Below are positions 13,366 to 25,871 of a stretch of DNA of 64,000 nt, in pieces; position 1 is the stretch's first letter; the number at the start of each line of letters is the position of its first letter. Under the pieces are notes generated by a model, which worked only from the letters and a program-made list of their open reading frames with translations, ran no database searches and was not told the origin of the DNA. The stretch lies in the NCBI RefSeq assembly GCF_902686445.1, contig NC_062219.1, positions 108,563,160 to 108,627,159 on the forward strand. Reading direction: 5' to 3'. The position numbers and the translations under genes were made by a program. Source of the stretch: Sciurus carolinensis. Lineage: Eukaryota > Chordata > Mammalia > Rodentia > Sciuridae.

Positions 13366-14769
13366 ATCTTTTATTTTTAGGTTTTTATATTATTTCCATT
13401 TTTTCCTTTGAAAGCAATGCTCTGATATAAACAACCTTAGGGCTTAATATTCAGGCACACTGGTGATCATATTTAAGATTAAATTCCTGGGAGTGGAATC
13501 AGTGGTTTGCCAATAAACTGCTGCCTAGTAGTGGTCCAGAAGCACAGTGGGAGAGTGTGTGTGTAACTTGACCAAGTGCCAATCCTTTGGGGGCATTTAT
13601 TTTAGGATATGCATTAAAGATAATGAGCACAAGAGGTTGATGAGGTTGACATTGAATCAAAGCTCAATGAGTAGAGCTATGTTTGTTTCTAAAGTAAATC
13701 CTGTGAAATTAATTTCTATTTAGTGACAGAGACATGCTTGACTTTGGCTTTATACCACAGTGACCAGCAGAACAAACGTCATATCATGATGTCAAACATA
13801 GATATTTTCCCCCTCATCGTCTCAAGTATATGGCTGAGTGGAGAAAGAAGTTGACTGTTACGGGAGGAACAGCTGGAAGATTTAGTGCTTGGAAGATGAA
13901 TTGGTTATATATTTTGTTAAAAATCTTGCCCCTGTTTTATAATTTCAGAATTATAATTGAGGATCCATAAATTTAAGAAGTCAGTAATTAAAAAAAGACT
14001 AAAATAGGAACTCAGCCAAGGTGGTCCTGAATTCCAACCCTAATTATTACTTTGTTGGAATGTTATCTTTGACATCTCATTTTAATTATGGTTTGATTTT
14101 TATATGCTTCTTTTTCTCTTTCATGTGTTATAATATATAATTTGATGATTAGATCTTTGGGACATTTAATAAAAATGGATAAAATTAAATTAATAATTAA
14201 CCTAGTTCTCTGACTCAGAGATTATAAACCCACACAGGGATGGGTGAGGAAGTTAATAATAACTTTCAAATTTCACTTTATACTTTTTTAAACCATCACA
14301 GCTCTTAGGAAGATTTTGGATACTGTATTTAAGGTACCAGGCATATGGAATGTGCTCAATAAACCACAGCTACTGTGGTTCTGCTTGCTGTCAGTAGCTA
14401 AGCCCTAATGCCCATCATGTTAATATGAGAGCAAGGATAAAACTTAAATTACTTCTTTTTTCTTTTGAGTCCATTGTATTCTCTTTATACCACTTTTTTA
14501 CTAAGATGGAGGTTTCCTGAGACTCCTTTCTCAGATGGACTAAATCAGACCCTGGGGGGGTGGGAGATGCTGAACTCTTCCTTGTTAATAAGCAACCCAG
14601 ACAAACCTTAGGTATATTTAGTTTTGAGACCCAGAGCCCTAAGGTGGGAGGATTTGATTCCCTGCACGGGAAGCATTTTGGAAGGATAAATTTTTCTTTA
14701 CCACCACAGCTATGGAGGGTGTATGTTATGCTTGAAGGTGTAAAACAACCCAATCAGATGGATTGGCCT

Positions 14770-14895
14770 GTTTGCTGTGCTTCTCAATCCTGGGTGCATA
14801 TTAGAATTACATAGGGATTATTGAAAAAATACCAATACTCAGGACTTATCTTGGGGAGCTCAGTTGTGACTATTTCCAGTCAACAACCACATGTC
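14770..14895 (+). mobile_element. MER5A-type hAT fragment
   Basis: gtgcttctcaatcctgggtg catattagaattacataggg attattgaaaaaataccaat matches the 5' half of MER5A; the 3' half is missing. Confidence 0.65.
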
Positions 14896-15619
14896 TGCAA
14901 TGTGCAGAGCCTGGGAACTATAGACACATCTTTTTACATCTACTCTGGAAACCCATTGGTCTTGCTTTTCTGAGAAGTGGCTGAGGTTGTGTAGAAATTT
15001 GTCATTTCAAAGCATAATCACTTCAGTTACCTCATCTGATCCTTATGGAAACCTAATCTGAAGGCAGGTGACGACAGTAAGTTATCTCCTGCTCCTGATT
15101 TTAGAAATGGAAGAAGAGACTGCTCCAGAAAGACTCGTCTACTGGTGATGCCACCAGGGAGTTACAGCTTTGACAAAGTCAACCCTGAACTGAATCTTGT
15201 TCTTCCGACCGAGGCTCATGATTCTGTCCACTATCCTTTAAGAAACTGGGGGAGTAGACTGATTTTCAAGCTTGCTTCCAGTTACAAGATTCAAGAAAAC
15301 TTAAAAACAAACTCTGAAGCCCTTCATAAGAGAGCATATGTGAAAAATACCCTTCAGGACCTTCAACCATTTTCTAGAAGGTCTTTTAAGTCATTTCTGT
15401 CTTTGATGCTTTGATTTAGCTACCAGTTCTGAGGGCTGTGCCTTCTGGGCGATGGAGAGAGCTGATTATAAATACACTGCCCCTGCCAACATCCTGCGAG
15501 ATAGGCAGCTCATCTTCTGCAGGAATATTCCCAAAGGAACAATGATCTTTGCTACAACGCAAGCCTACTTTAATATTTTCCTCCCTCCATTCAGCACCAG
15601 AGAACTAAACCCAGTCAAC

Positions 15620-16021
15620 ACATAGTACGGAGGTTCTCACCCTCTGACTTCTCCAACATATGCTGCCTCTTGACTATTGCTACCGATGGATATGGAGCAT
15701 CTCCCAATGGTCCATGGGGTTTGGTCCCCAGTCTGTGGTGCTGGAATCTTTTGCAGCTGCAGTCAAGTGGGAGGAATTTTGGCCACTGGGGCATGCCCTT
15801 GGAGGGGATATTGGGACTACTCCTCTCTTCCACTTCTCAGGCACCATAAGGTGAGCAGCTCTTCCATGACACATGACAGAGACTGTGCTGCCACAGGTCC
15901 AAAGGAACAGGGTTGAGTGAGCATGGACTGAAACCTCTGAAACTGTGGGCCACACTAAACCTTTCCTCCTTTAAGTTGTTTATCTCAGGTATTTGTCATA
16001 GTAACAGAAAACTGACTAACA
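15620..16021 (+). mobile_element. LTR-like element (MaLR-type 3' end)
   Basis: The 3' end reads ctgaaacctctgaaactgtg, ..ctaaacctttcctcctttaa, ..gtcatagtaacagaaaactg actaac, as in the LTRs at 24.5 and 40.2 kb. The 5' half is different and not recognised. Four overlapping open frames across it (15615-15955) have no matching protein family. Confidence 0.55.
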
Positions 16022-16445
16022 ACCACTTTTCAAAGCTTATTTTTTTATTAAACAACAAATCATTAACATAGTCACTGAAGGACATAAAGAAGAAGGAAAG
16101 TACTCCTTGTGATAGTGTTTATTGTAGGACACTATGTGTGTAATAAATCTGCCTAATAGTCAGCTCTCATACAAGGAACTTCAGGACCTGAGTTCTTAAC
16201 CATCATCTACCTTCCCTTACACAGTGCCAGAGAAACACACAGCCTTGTCAATGCTCCACATACTTCCTTCTGAACCCTTTGTCAGGTTTGCACCTATGAG
16301 AACCTCTTGCAACTCCCTAAAGGAGGGAGGTGTTTGATATTTCTGTGTCTTTGCTGTTAGCCTTGACATCAATAATAGTTCCTCATTCTATCCATCTGAC
16401 TCTTTTTGACTCTACTATCAAGGCACAGCCCAAAGGTAACCTCTC

Positions 16446-17158
16446 CGATAGAGACTGAATGGTGTCTCCCAAAATTTGTAGGTTGAATCTGTAACCTCCA
16501 GTATCCCAAAACATGACTGAATGCTATGGTTTGAATGTGTCCCTTCCAATATTCAGGTGTTGGAACTTAATGGTCAGTGCAATGCTATTAAGAAGGAGAG
16601 CAGTTAATGGTGATAAGGTCATGAGGGCTTTACCCTCATAAATAGGATGTCCTTAGAAATTGACTTGGCAGAGGCAGTTATCCCATTTGCCCTTCCACCT
16701 TCTGCCATGTGAAGACAGAGTCCCTCCACCCTGGAGGATGTAATGTTCAAAGCATTATCTTGGTAGCAGAGATCAAACCCTTGCCAGCCTGCTGAGATCT
16801 TGATCTTGAACTTCCCAGCCTCCAGAACTATAAGAAAATACATTTCTGTTCTTTATAAATCACCCTGTCTCAGGTATTTTGTTAGAGCAGCATGAAAGGG
16901 CTCAGGCAGTGCCTTTAAGGAGGTGATAAAGTTAAAATAAGTCTGTCATTCCTTATTAAAATAGGAAATTTGAACATATAGAGACATGAGGGATTTTCTC
17001 ACAGAGGAATGTCATTCAAAAATACAGAAGAAGGGTTATCTGTAAACCAAAGAGAAGGGTCTCAGAAGAAGCCAAATCTGCTGCCATCTTAACCTTGGAC
17101 TTCAATCTCCTGAACTATGAGAAAATAAATTTCTGTTGTTTAAGTCACTCAGTCTGTG
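16446..17158 (+). mobile_element. MLT1-type LTR interrupted by a second MaLR-like LTR (16523-16912)
   Basis: The left part is gactgaatggtgtctcccaa..aacatgactga (16446-16522). The right part resumes at gcctttaaggaggtgataaa (16913) and ends at aatttctgttgtttaagtca. The inner element starts ctatggtttgaatgtgtccc and ends with ..cctgtctcaggtattttgtt agagcagcatgaaagg. The nesting shows the inner LTR inserted later. Confidence 0.75.
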
Positions 17159-17264
17159 TGTGTCTGTGTTTTAATTGCTCTTATTTTTATTTTTTTTACG
17201 GCAGGCAGTGCAGACTAAGATCCTCTCTAGATCTTTCCAACACCTGGCACTACCCCAGGGAGAC

Positions 17265-17450
17265 TGATGTCCTTTCTGTGGTGCTATTTCCTGGTCCCCT
17301 TTACCAAACTGTGCTTTAATTTATTGTCCCTACTGGACTCTAAGTTCCTTGAGGGTCATGCCTGGCTCACTTCTGCATTTCCACCATCTAGCATGGCATG
17401 GAGTGCATCTCATGCTTAGGAAAACATGTTAATAATGAATGAATGAATGG
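17265..17450 (+). repeat. LINE-2 3' end
   Basis: tggactctaagttccttgag ggtcatgcctggctcacttc .. ccatctagcatggcatgg .. aatgaatgaatgg is the L2 tail. Confidence 0.65.
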
Positions 17451-18439
17451 ACAGTGGACTTCTTTACACTCTTGCCTGGTGTCCTGGTCTCCTATAAGGG
17501 ACCCAATGGCAGCTTGCACTAGATTTATTCATGTACAAAGTGGGAATTCAGGGGAGGTTTGATTAAGGGACTGCAGACATCAAGAGGGATCAGGCAGACA
17601 GGTAGGTTCCAAGGAGTGGTGGTCATCCAGCCCCCCTGCCCCGCCCCTCTGCTGACTCACATGCCTGGGAACACCCCTGTGATTCCCAGCCTCTACTGAA
17701 TCACATGCAGAAGATGTGAATTCCCCAAGGCCCTGTTGTGTGGGCCTCTCCTCAAAGGCTGGTTCCCCACCCCAGTTTCTGGAAGTCCCTTTGGAGAGTC
17801 TGACAGTCTTCCTTTCCCACCCCTCCAGCTAAACAGGCTCAGGCTGCAGAGGAGGAGCCAGGAAAAGTGACAAAGGCATAAGTTCGGGCTTTCTGTGCTC
17901 AGCACTTGCTATTCCACCAGGACTCTGAGCTGCCTCCTAAGCAGTGCACTCACAATAGGGGAAGAAAAAGAGATTGTTTACCCAGCCCAGCCCGGCCCTG
18001 TCCAGCCCCACCCAGGATTCAGCCCTGATGGTGGACAGCCTCTTTGCAGAAGGAAACCTTCTGGAGGAAACAGTTAAAAGAAAAAGAAGCCAGACAGACC
18101 AACCTGGGCTAGGATCAAAGTTACAGGGCTCAGAGGTGGATGGAGCCTGAGGACAGCTGATCTGACTGCTGGGTCAGTGCCGTGCAATGCACTGCAGAGA
18201 ACCAGGCAGGCTTGAAATGACGCAGGGAGAAGGCAGAGTCCCCCACTCAGGTTCTGGCCTTTGGGCACTCTCGGGGCTACTGCAGCACTGAGAAGATGTC
18301 AGGAATTGACTGCAGCAGGGTTGGCCTGCAGAGTTGGGGTTGCTCTGGGGAGAATGGGAGATCACCTGGGAGGCAGAGCCAGCTTCCCAGTGGGCAGAGT
18401 CTGGGGTCACGGCACTGGTGGGGTCTCAAAAATGCTTTA

Positions 18440-18725
18440 CTGCCTGTTGAAATCAGAAGGAATACAACTGAACTTGGGAGACGCCAAAAGTCACATATCA
18501 CATGATTCCATTTATAAGAAATGTCCCAAACAGGCAAATCCAAATAGAAAATACATTAGTGGTTGCCGAGTGATGGGGAGAAGGGAGAAGTGGGGATTGA
18601 CTGTGGAGGAGTGAGGGTATCTTTGGGGAGGGGTAGTAATGACATGTTCTGGAGAGTAGCAAAGTTTGCATGATCTTGTGAATATCCCCCAAACCCCTGA
18701 GCAGTATACTTTGAAAGGATTAATT
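18440..18725 (+). mobile_element. Old LINE-1 (L1M-type) 3' fragment
   Basis: Recognisable run: cacatgattccatttataag, ..gcaaatccaaatagaaaata, ttagtggttgcc, ..gacatgttctgg, tgtgaatatcc and gtatactttgaaaggat, as in old L1M 3' ends. Confidence 0.7.
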
Positions 18726-20559
18726 TTTAATGACGTGGATTTTTTCAGTAAAGATTTCCTTTGGTTATTGTTGTTTTTAAGGTAAAGGAATCAAGGGCAG
18801 AGGAGGGAAAAAGAAGAAAATTTAAAAAAATAAAAACAATAGCATAATCTACAATCTTTAAATAAAAAGTATTTAAATAAAAATTGTAAGGTGAAGTTAG
18901 GCAAAATTAAAATTAGGAAACAGGTTTCATCTGTTGTACAAACACTGTTGGTGACTTTCTGGAATGCGAGCTAAAGAAAATTTGAAACTGCTTTTAGACT
19001 CAAAAGGAACAATCCTCGTGTCAATTAGTGATGTCTGCCCTGGGCACAGAACAGGAGGAAGGAGGCGTAGATGATATTTTCCACCTGACTGGATAATTTT
19101 CATGGTTCCTCTCAGCAATCAGACTCCCAAAGATAAGATATGCTTATATGGAGCAGGAGGGGAATAGGGCCACCAGGGGCTGGGTTAGGAGAGGAGGGAG
19201 ACTGGAAAAAGGCAGAAGTCTTACAGTCAGCTTGGATCCCACCCTACTCATGCTCATGAGGGCTTGCCCACCTTTCTTTCCCACCAGCTCCAGTTTGGGA
19301 ATAGCAGCTGCCCCCAACTTACCAGTTATCACCTCTTTTGTAATTGCCCCTCTTTTTTTTCCTGGAGACAGAGGACTCTCCTTGGAGAAAAGGCAGTCAA
19401 GCAAAGAAAAGCTTTACCCAACCCCTCACGGTACAGACCCTATCATTAAACTATGCATCACTAGCATGCTTGTCCTTTTTCCAGTGGGGTTTAGCAATTA
19501 AGACCCTCCCCCCGGCCTCGCTTTTCAGAGTTTTTCCAGAGACTTGCTCTGAGCAGCAAAGAAAGTACATTTGTCATTGGAATGACAGCCACAACTCTCA
19601 TAGCCATTTTTATCTGGTGGTGCTGGAACTGGCCTTACCCCTTCTTGGAAAAATAATCAATATTAGAGATTTTGTTTACAAATATGCACCTTTTGCTGAT
19701 TTCTCTCATAGACCAGCAATTTTTCAATAGGACAGCTTTCTTAGAAACACTGTATACGGCCAAAAGATGATAAAATGTGGTATCCAGAGAGGCACCCAAG
19801 ACTCTGTATATTTACCTGGGTAATTGGACTAGGCTCTGAAAGAATGTCTGCAGCCAAGTTGTCCCAAGGTTGTCCCAAGTTGTTCTGGAAGGAGGACCTC
19901 TGGTTAAATAAGCAGTGTGAAAAGTGTTCCTCCCTTCCTTCACCCACTCTCCAAGGGCCACCCTCTCTATCAGAGTGCATCCCCACTATATATCTTTGTT
20001 CAAGCAAATCCCGAGCTCACTGATCTGCTTGGACCTTTCTAGAAAGAGCCAAATATGTGAACAACATCCCCCTCATCTTTGCTATTTGAAGCTAAATGGG
20101 CTTTCTCTCCCTTACACACTTTTGTAATTGAACCCTAATGTAACTTGAACTGCTAATGAGATCAGAAAGTGATTAGCTGTCAGTTCACAAGTGAAGTTGA
20201 TCAGTGATGGTTTTACACCAAGGAAAGAAAATGTCCCCAACCACAGATTTCTCTGATCCTATGTGTGTTTCTCTTTATCATCTATGAAGTTGTTTTCAGG
20301 GCCAAATGTCTCTGTGAGGTTTTCTGTAGAGCCTCACAGCAGATGCCGCCCATGTGCTCACTTCAGGAGGCCCAGAGTGACTGTTATCAGAAGCTGAGCT
20401 CAGGCTGGAAGGCACCACATTCAGAGCCTGTGGCCCCTCAGGTGCTTCTCTGTAAAAACAAAATACTGCCTTTTCAGCAGGCCATATGGTACTGTGGGAA
20501 AAGCCACACACAAACCCCCATGTGATTCCTTGGCTCTGCTTACCTTCCCAAGCTGTGAC

Positions 20560-21420
20560 TTACTCACGAACACTTACATACATACACACTTAACATACTT
20601 ACACACTCATGTACACTTACATACTCACACACATACTCACACACTAACGTACACACCTACATAGTTGCACACTTGCACACTCTCACACATGATTACACAC
20701 ATACTCATGCAGCTACACACATACTTACCCACGTACATGCTTACACACTTACAAACATACATGCTTAAACCGACAATATACTTGTGCACATACTGACACA
20801 TACCTGCACACATACTTTACACTTTTTCATGCTTGCACACTTGCATATTTATACACTTGCACACTTATATATTTATAATTAGAAGCTTGCACACTTGTGT
20901 GCTTGCACTCTCACATGCTCACACATACTTGCACAGTTGCATGCTTTCACATTTACATGGTTATATACTTACATGCTTGCATATACTCGTGCACATATAC
21001 AGTTGCACACTCATGCTCTCACACATGCACATCTCTATACACATGCTTTGCACATTTATGTGCTTGCCCACTTACATACTTACACACATATATTTACACA
21101 GATGCTGACATATTTACACTTAGATACTTACACTCACATACTTACATAATTCCACACTTATGTACACCTACATGCCTCACATACATACTTCCACACCTAC
21201 AGACTTACACAAATACATGCTTACACACATGCTTGTGCATTTGCATACACAAATACATAGTTACAAGCATGTTTGTGTACTTGCATACTTACACACTCAC
21301 ACTCACATACTTACACATGGACACACTTACACTCTACATACTTATACGCTTGTTAGGATTTACATTACACACACATACTTAAACGCATTCTTACACACAA
21401 TCACGAACACTCAGTTATTT
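20560..21420 (+). repeat. Degenerate CA/TA-rich tandem tract, about 0.86 kb
   Basis: It is built from variants of short units such as cttacacac, acatactt, cttgcaca and cacatgctt, with purines and pyrimidines largely alternating. Several overlapping open frames (up to 161 codons) rich in Tyr, Thr, His, Leu and Cys arise only from this repetition. They lack a plausible start context or any recognised domain. The tract appears to be an old, diverged CA-type minisatellite. Confidence 0.85.
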
Positions 21421-22267
21421 CATCAAACACAACATGTAGTCAAATGTCAACAAATTGTCACCAACATTCCTCAGTCTATCATGCAGAGCAGTCAGACCAT
21501 CAATTGCTTCCACTTACTCAGAGCAAAGAATAGCATGAGTCTACCAGTGAAAGTAGCATTCTATAGTGGTCACATGATCTGGAAAACAATATGAGACCGA
21601 GGTTTGCTTTCATGAAATTTTCTGAGGAATATTCCTAGGAATATCTGTGAGGGAATGAAAGGAGTAGAATGGGGCAGAGGGAGACATCGAACAGTGAAGA
21701 AATTGAGACAGTGGCTTCAGCTGATCCCACACGAAGCTCTAGAACTGAGCAGTCTTTTGGAAATGTTCCAAGTTGAGCAAGGTCTTTATATTAAGTGTCA
21801 GTCATTGGATACAAGCTGGCTATGGCATGTCCTAGAAAGAGGGTGCTTCTATCAGTCCTTGGAGGACAATTCTTAGGGAAACCTCAACTGTGAACTGTCA
21901 GCAGCTGGTGGGGGGTACCTTGATCCTGAAAAGAAGGTCTGGGCTGCACATTCCTGTCTTCCCTGCAAACTCTCTGCAGTAGGGCAATGCATCTGGTTGT
22001 CTTTATATCTGCTCTAGCTGCTCTGGTGTCCTTTGACACAATAAATATTTGGATTAGATTTGTCTTGAATGTAATCTACTCTGTTGTTGGCATGTTAATT
22101 AAAAATAGACATAAAAGAATCTACAGTGAAACTGGGATAAAAAGTCTGTTTATGCAGGGCAGCAATAGAATTTTAATGCTAGTAATGTATCCACAATATG
22201 TTTTATGTTCCTAGAAACAAATATGAATTTCATGATATATTTCAGTCATCTAAAAACATCTCTAGGC

Positions 22268-22400
22268 ATGTATATGAATCTGCTGGGGTTGCCATAATAG
22301 GGTGTCACAGAGTAGGTGGCTTACAGAACTGAAATTTTTAAAGTCCAAGATGGAAGTGGAAGCAGGGTTGGTTTCATCCGAGGTCTCTCTCCTGGGCTTG
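22268..22400 (-). mobile_element. MLT1-type fragment, reverse orientation
   Basis: gaatctgctggggttgccat, ..aggtggcttacagaactgaa and caagatggaagtggaagcag ggttggtttc resemble the antisense LTR start. A TTTCC microsatellite follows. Confidence 0.55.
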
Positions 22401-22419
22401 AGGCACATTTTATTCATGT

Positions 22420-22505
22420 CTCCTTTCCTTTCCTTTTTCCTTTCCTTTCCTTTCCTTTCTTCTCCCTTCTTTCTTTCTTTTCTTCCTTTCTTTTTTCTTT
22501 TTTGT
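22420..22505 (+). repeat. (TTTCC)n / pyrimidine-rich microsatellite
   Basis: cctttcctttcctttttcct.. repeats with diverged ends. The Lys/Arg/Glu-rich frame on the opposite strand is an artefact of it. Confidence 0.9.
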
Positions 22506-22568
22506 AGCAAGGATTGACCCCAGGAGCATTTAACCACTGAGCCACATTCCCAGTCCTATATATCTATC

Positions 22569-22611
<43 letters not shown>

Positions 22612-22741
22612 TTGAGACAGAGTCTCACTAAGTACCTTAGGGCCTTGCTAAGTTGCTGAGGCTGACTTTGAACTTGCAAGCCTCCTGCCTCAGCCTCCCC
22701 AATCACTGGGATTACAGGCATGCACCACTGTGTCTGGCACC
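22493..22741 (-). mobile_element. B1-dID SINE, reverse orientation, interrupted by a TA microsatellite
   Basis: Read on the minus strand, it has the B1 half (gcctgtaatcccagtgattg..) at 22612-22740 and the ID half near 22503-22552. A (TA)n and T-rich tract at 22557-22611, probably the expanded mid-element A-rich linker, separates them. Confidence 0.85.
22557..22604 (+). repeat. (TA)n microsatellite inside the 22.5 kb SINE
   Basis: tatatctatctataaatata followed by uninterrupted TA repeats. It probably grew from the SINE's internal A-rich linker. Confidence 0.9.
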
Positions 22742-23254
22742 TTTCATGTTTCTTATCCCCAAAATTTTTCTTAACTCTGATGTGATCGTAGGGACAAACT
22801 TTCTCCTAGAATCCCTTGCTCACCTTTATTAATATAAACATAGAGAGCCTTACCACTAATCTTCCCTACAGGTTGCTTTGGAATGTGGAATTAAGTGCCT
22901 AAATTCACATAAGAGTAGAATGTATCCTCTCCACGATTTGTTTCTTTGAAAGTTAATGTTCTCACCCACAGGATTTATGCTCTTGCACCAGGTTTCAGAC
23001 CCAGGTTTCATTTTTATTCCTAGAGTAGATCCCTTACTCTGGGGTTCTGTCTCCTTTTCTATCTTGTGATCAGGGCATTTAGAAGTCTCTCTAGCTCTTG
23101 CTCTTCAGCCTGATAAAAGTCCAAACATCGAAGTCTTGATTCTGCTTCTCTGGGCCCCACCACCATCCTACTTGCTAAACAGATGAAAGCGACTCCAAGA
23201 GAAAAGCACTGTATTCACATGTCCGTCCCCACAGGCAGAGGGTGGGGAGCGGAA

Positions 23255-23450
23255 CGAACATTTCTCAAGCATGTACCACCTGTCGGACACAGGGCAGCTA
23301 TTTTCATAGAAATCACCTACTTTACTCTCTATTACCATTTTATAGATGAGCAAAATAGTAGACTCTCAGAGACTAAATAACTAGCCTAAGTCACCCATTA
23401 GAATGTGGAAAGGACAGAAGTGTAACTCTGTGTGTCTCCAAATCCGGGCT
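23255..23450 (+). repeat. MIR SINE
   Basis: acatttctcaagcatgtacc, attaccattttatagatgag, taactagcctaagtcaccca and tgtgtctccaaatccgggct are in MIR order. Confidence 0.65.
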
Positions 23451-24506
23451 TCTCTCCATTGGTCCACACTGCTTGTGCAAGAAGGGCACCACATCACCAA
23501 GCTCCATTTCCCCTCCCCGCCCGCCCCACCCACACAACCAAAGACTTAGATGTTTGCAATCAGTGTGCCTGGGTTTCCATGCCCCATTTGTGTCTGAGGA
23601 AATGTTCTGCCCAGTGTCTTAGAATGTCCTCGTATCGTAGAGCAAGATGATTCGCTTCTGGGCCCACATGATCATTTCCTGTGTAATGAGTTTCAACGTT
23701 CTTCATTTGTTTTATCAGCTAAAATCTCTTCGCCTGCCCATCATGAAGAGCTCTTCAATCTTGTCAGACCCGCTTCCAAAAGAAGTCATGGGAATCAGGG
23801 AGGATGTGAGTTCCATTCTCTGGCTGCCTCTTTAGTGAGTCCACTCACTGACTGTTTTCAAAGGTTCTCTAACTCTTTGGAAACAAATTCCCCACTTCTT
23901 GGGTAGATGGCTGTTTCTTAAAGAGCAAGGCTGGGAAACCAAACACAAAGCAATAGCTGACCATTCTGTTTGTAACACAAACTTTCAGTCACACCTCTTA
24001 ATGGAATGCATGGAATGTAGAGAGGTGGGAAGAAATGACAAAATATTACTTGGCTACCAAATGATGATAAAAATGGATCCTTTCCTTAACATATTTTCTT
24101 TGTTCTTTTTACTTATACATGACAGTAGAATATATTTTGACACATCACACATACATGGAGTATAACTTCCCATTCTTGTAGTTGTACATGATGTGGAGTT
24201 AAACTGGTCGTGTATTCATATAGGAACACAGAAAACTTATGTCCAATTCATTCTAAGGTCTTTCTCATTCCTATCCCCGCCTCTCTACCACTCACTTCCC
24301 CCTGTCCAATCTGGTGAACCTCCACTTCTCCCTCCCTCACAACGTGTTGTGAGTCAGCATTCACATATCAGAGAGAATATTGGGCCTTTTGGTTTTCTGT
24401 GATTGACTTATTTCACTTAACATGATAGTCTCCAGTTCCATTCATTTTCCAGTGAAGGTCATAATTTCATTCTTCTTTATGGCAGAGTAATATTCCACTG
24501 TGTATG

Positions 24507-24943
24507 TTATGGTTTAGATGTGAGGTGTTCCCCAAAGGCTCGCCTGTGAGACAATGCAAGAAATTTTGGAGGATAAATGATTAAGTGGTGAGAGCATTAA
24601 ACTAATCAGTGAACTAATCCCTGATGGGATTAACTGAGTGGTAACTGAAGTGGTAGGGTATGGCTGGAGGAGGTGGAATTTGGGGGCATGACTTTGGGAT
24701 ATATTTTTGTATCTGGGAAGTAGAGACCTCACTCTCTGCTTCCTGGTCACTATGTGAGCTGCTTCCCTCTGCCACAACTCTTCTACCATCCATGATGTTC
24801 AGCCTCATCTCAAACCCCATGTAAAGGAGCCGGTCTTCTATGGACTAAGACCTCTGAAACCATGAACTCTAAATAAATCTTTCCTATAATTGTTTTGATT
24901 GAGTCTTTTAGTCACAGTAGTGAAAAAGCTGACTAAAACAGTA
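24507..24943 (+). mobile_element. MaLR-like LTR inserted in the 24-26 kb L1
   Basis: It starts tatggtttagatgtgaggtg, has attaactgagtggtaactga in the middle, then gacctctgaaaccatgaact, aaataaatctttcctataat and gtgaaaaagctgactaaaac. The flanks rejoin L1 sequence on both sides. The same family occurs at 25.7 and 40.2 kb. Confidence 0.7.
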
Positions 24944-25667
24944 TATATGTTACCACATTTTCTTTATCCATTCATCTGTTGAAGGGTACCTAGGTTGATT
25001 CCATAGCTTAGCTATTATGAATTGAGCTGCTATAAACATTGATGTGGCTGCATCACTATAGTGTGCTGTTTTTAAGTCCTTTGGGTATAAGCTAAGGAGT
25101 GGGATAAATGGATTAAATGGTGGTTCCATTACAAGTTTTCTGAGGAATCTCCATAGTGCTTTCCAGAGTGGTTGTACCAATTTGCAGTCCTATCAGCAAT
25201 GTATGAGTGTACCCTTTTCCCCACATCCTCGTCAACATTTATTGTTATTTATATTCTTAATAATTGCATTTCTGACTGGAGTGAGAGGAAATCTCAGTGT
25301 AGTTTTAAGTTGCATTTCTCTAATTGCTAGAGATGTTGAATATTTTTTCATGTATTTGCTGACTGATCATATTTCTTCTTCTGTGAAGCATCAGTTCAGT
25401 TCCTTTGCCCATTTATTGGTTGTGTTATTTGGTTTTTTGTTGTTAAGTTTTCTGAGTTCTTTATATGTCCTGGAGATTAATGCTCTATTTGAGGTGCAGG
25501 TGGCAAAGATTTTTTCCCATTCTGTAGGCTCTCTCTGTTCATGTTCTTGATTGTTTCCTTTGTGGTGAAGGAGTTTTAGTTTGATACCATCCCATTTATT
25601 GATTCTCGATTTTGCTTCTTGCACTTTCAGAGTCTTACTAAGGAATTTGATTCCCAAGCTGTTTTAA

Positions 25668-25871
25668 ACAGTTTTTTCACTGTTGTGACTTAAAGACTTA
25701 AAGTTCCTCCAGCTACACCCCACCTGCCTTTAGTTATCCCTCAGTTAGTCCCATTAGGGTTAATTCACTGATTGGGTAAAGACTCTCAGAACCCAATCAC
25801 TTCTCCTCTGAACCCTCTTGCATCATCTCACATATGAGTTTCTGGGGGACATCTCATCCAAACCATAACAG
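25668..25871 (-). mobile_element. Shortened MaLR-like LTR, reverse orientation, in the same L1
   Basis: The reverse complement starts tatggtttggatgagatgtc, continues gatgcaagagggttcagagg and ttaaccctaatgggactaac, and then jumps to cacaacagtgaaaaaactg. It lacks about 230 bases compared with the copy at 24507-24943. Confidence 0.65.

Noticed and set aside
15615..15955. Cluster of four overlapping frames
   Set aside because: They lie inside an LTR-like repeat and appear on both strands; no gag, pol or env signature is present.
18261..18614. 117-codon frame in the GC-richer 17.5-18.6 kb patch
   Set aside because: Three or more frames overlap on both strands, and its 3' half lies in an old L1 fragment.
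20833..21594. Long overlapping open frames (up to 161 codons) rich in His, Thr, Tyr, Leu and Cys
   Set aside because: They follow entirely from the CA/TA-type tandem repetition, occur in several registers at once and show no domain or splice context.
22262..22537. Lys/Glu/Arg-rich minus-strand frame
   Set aside because: It is the translation of the TTTCC microsatellite.
24950..25657. ORF2-like frames as a possible active retrotransposon
   Set aside because: The L1 is 5'-truncated, frameshifted and split by two LTR insertions.
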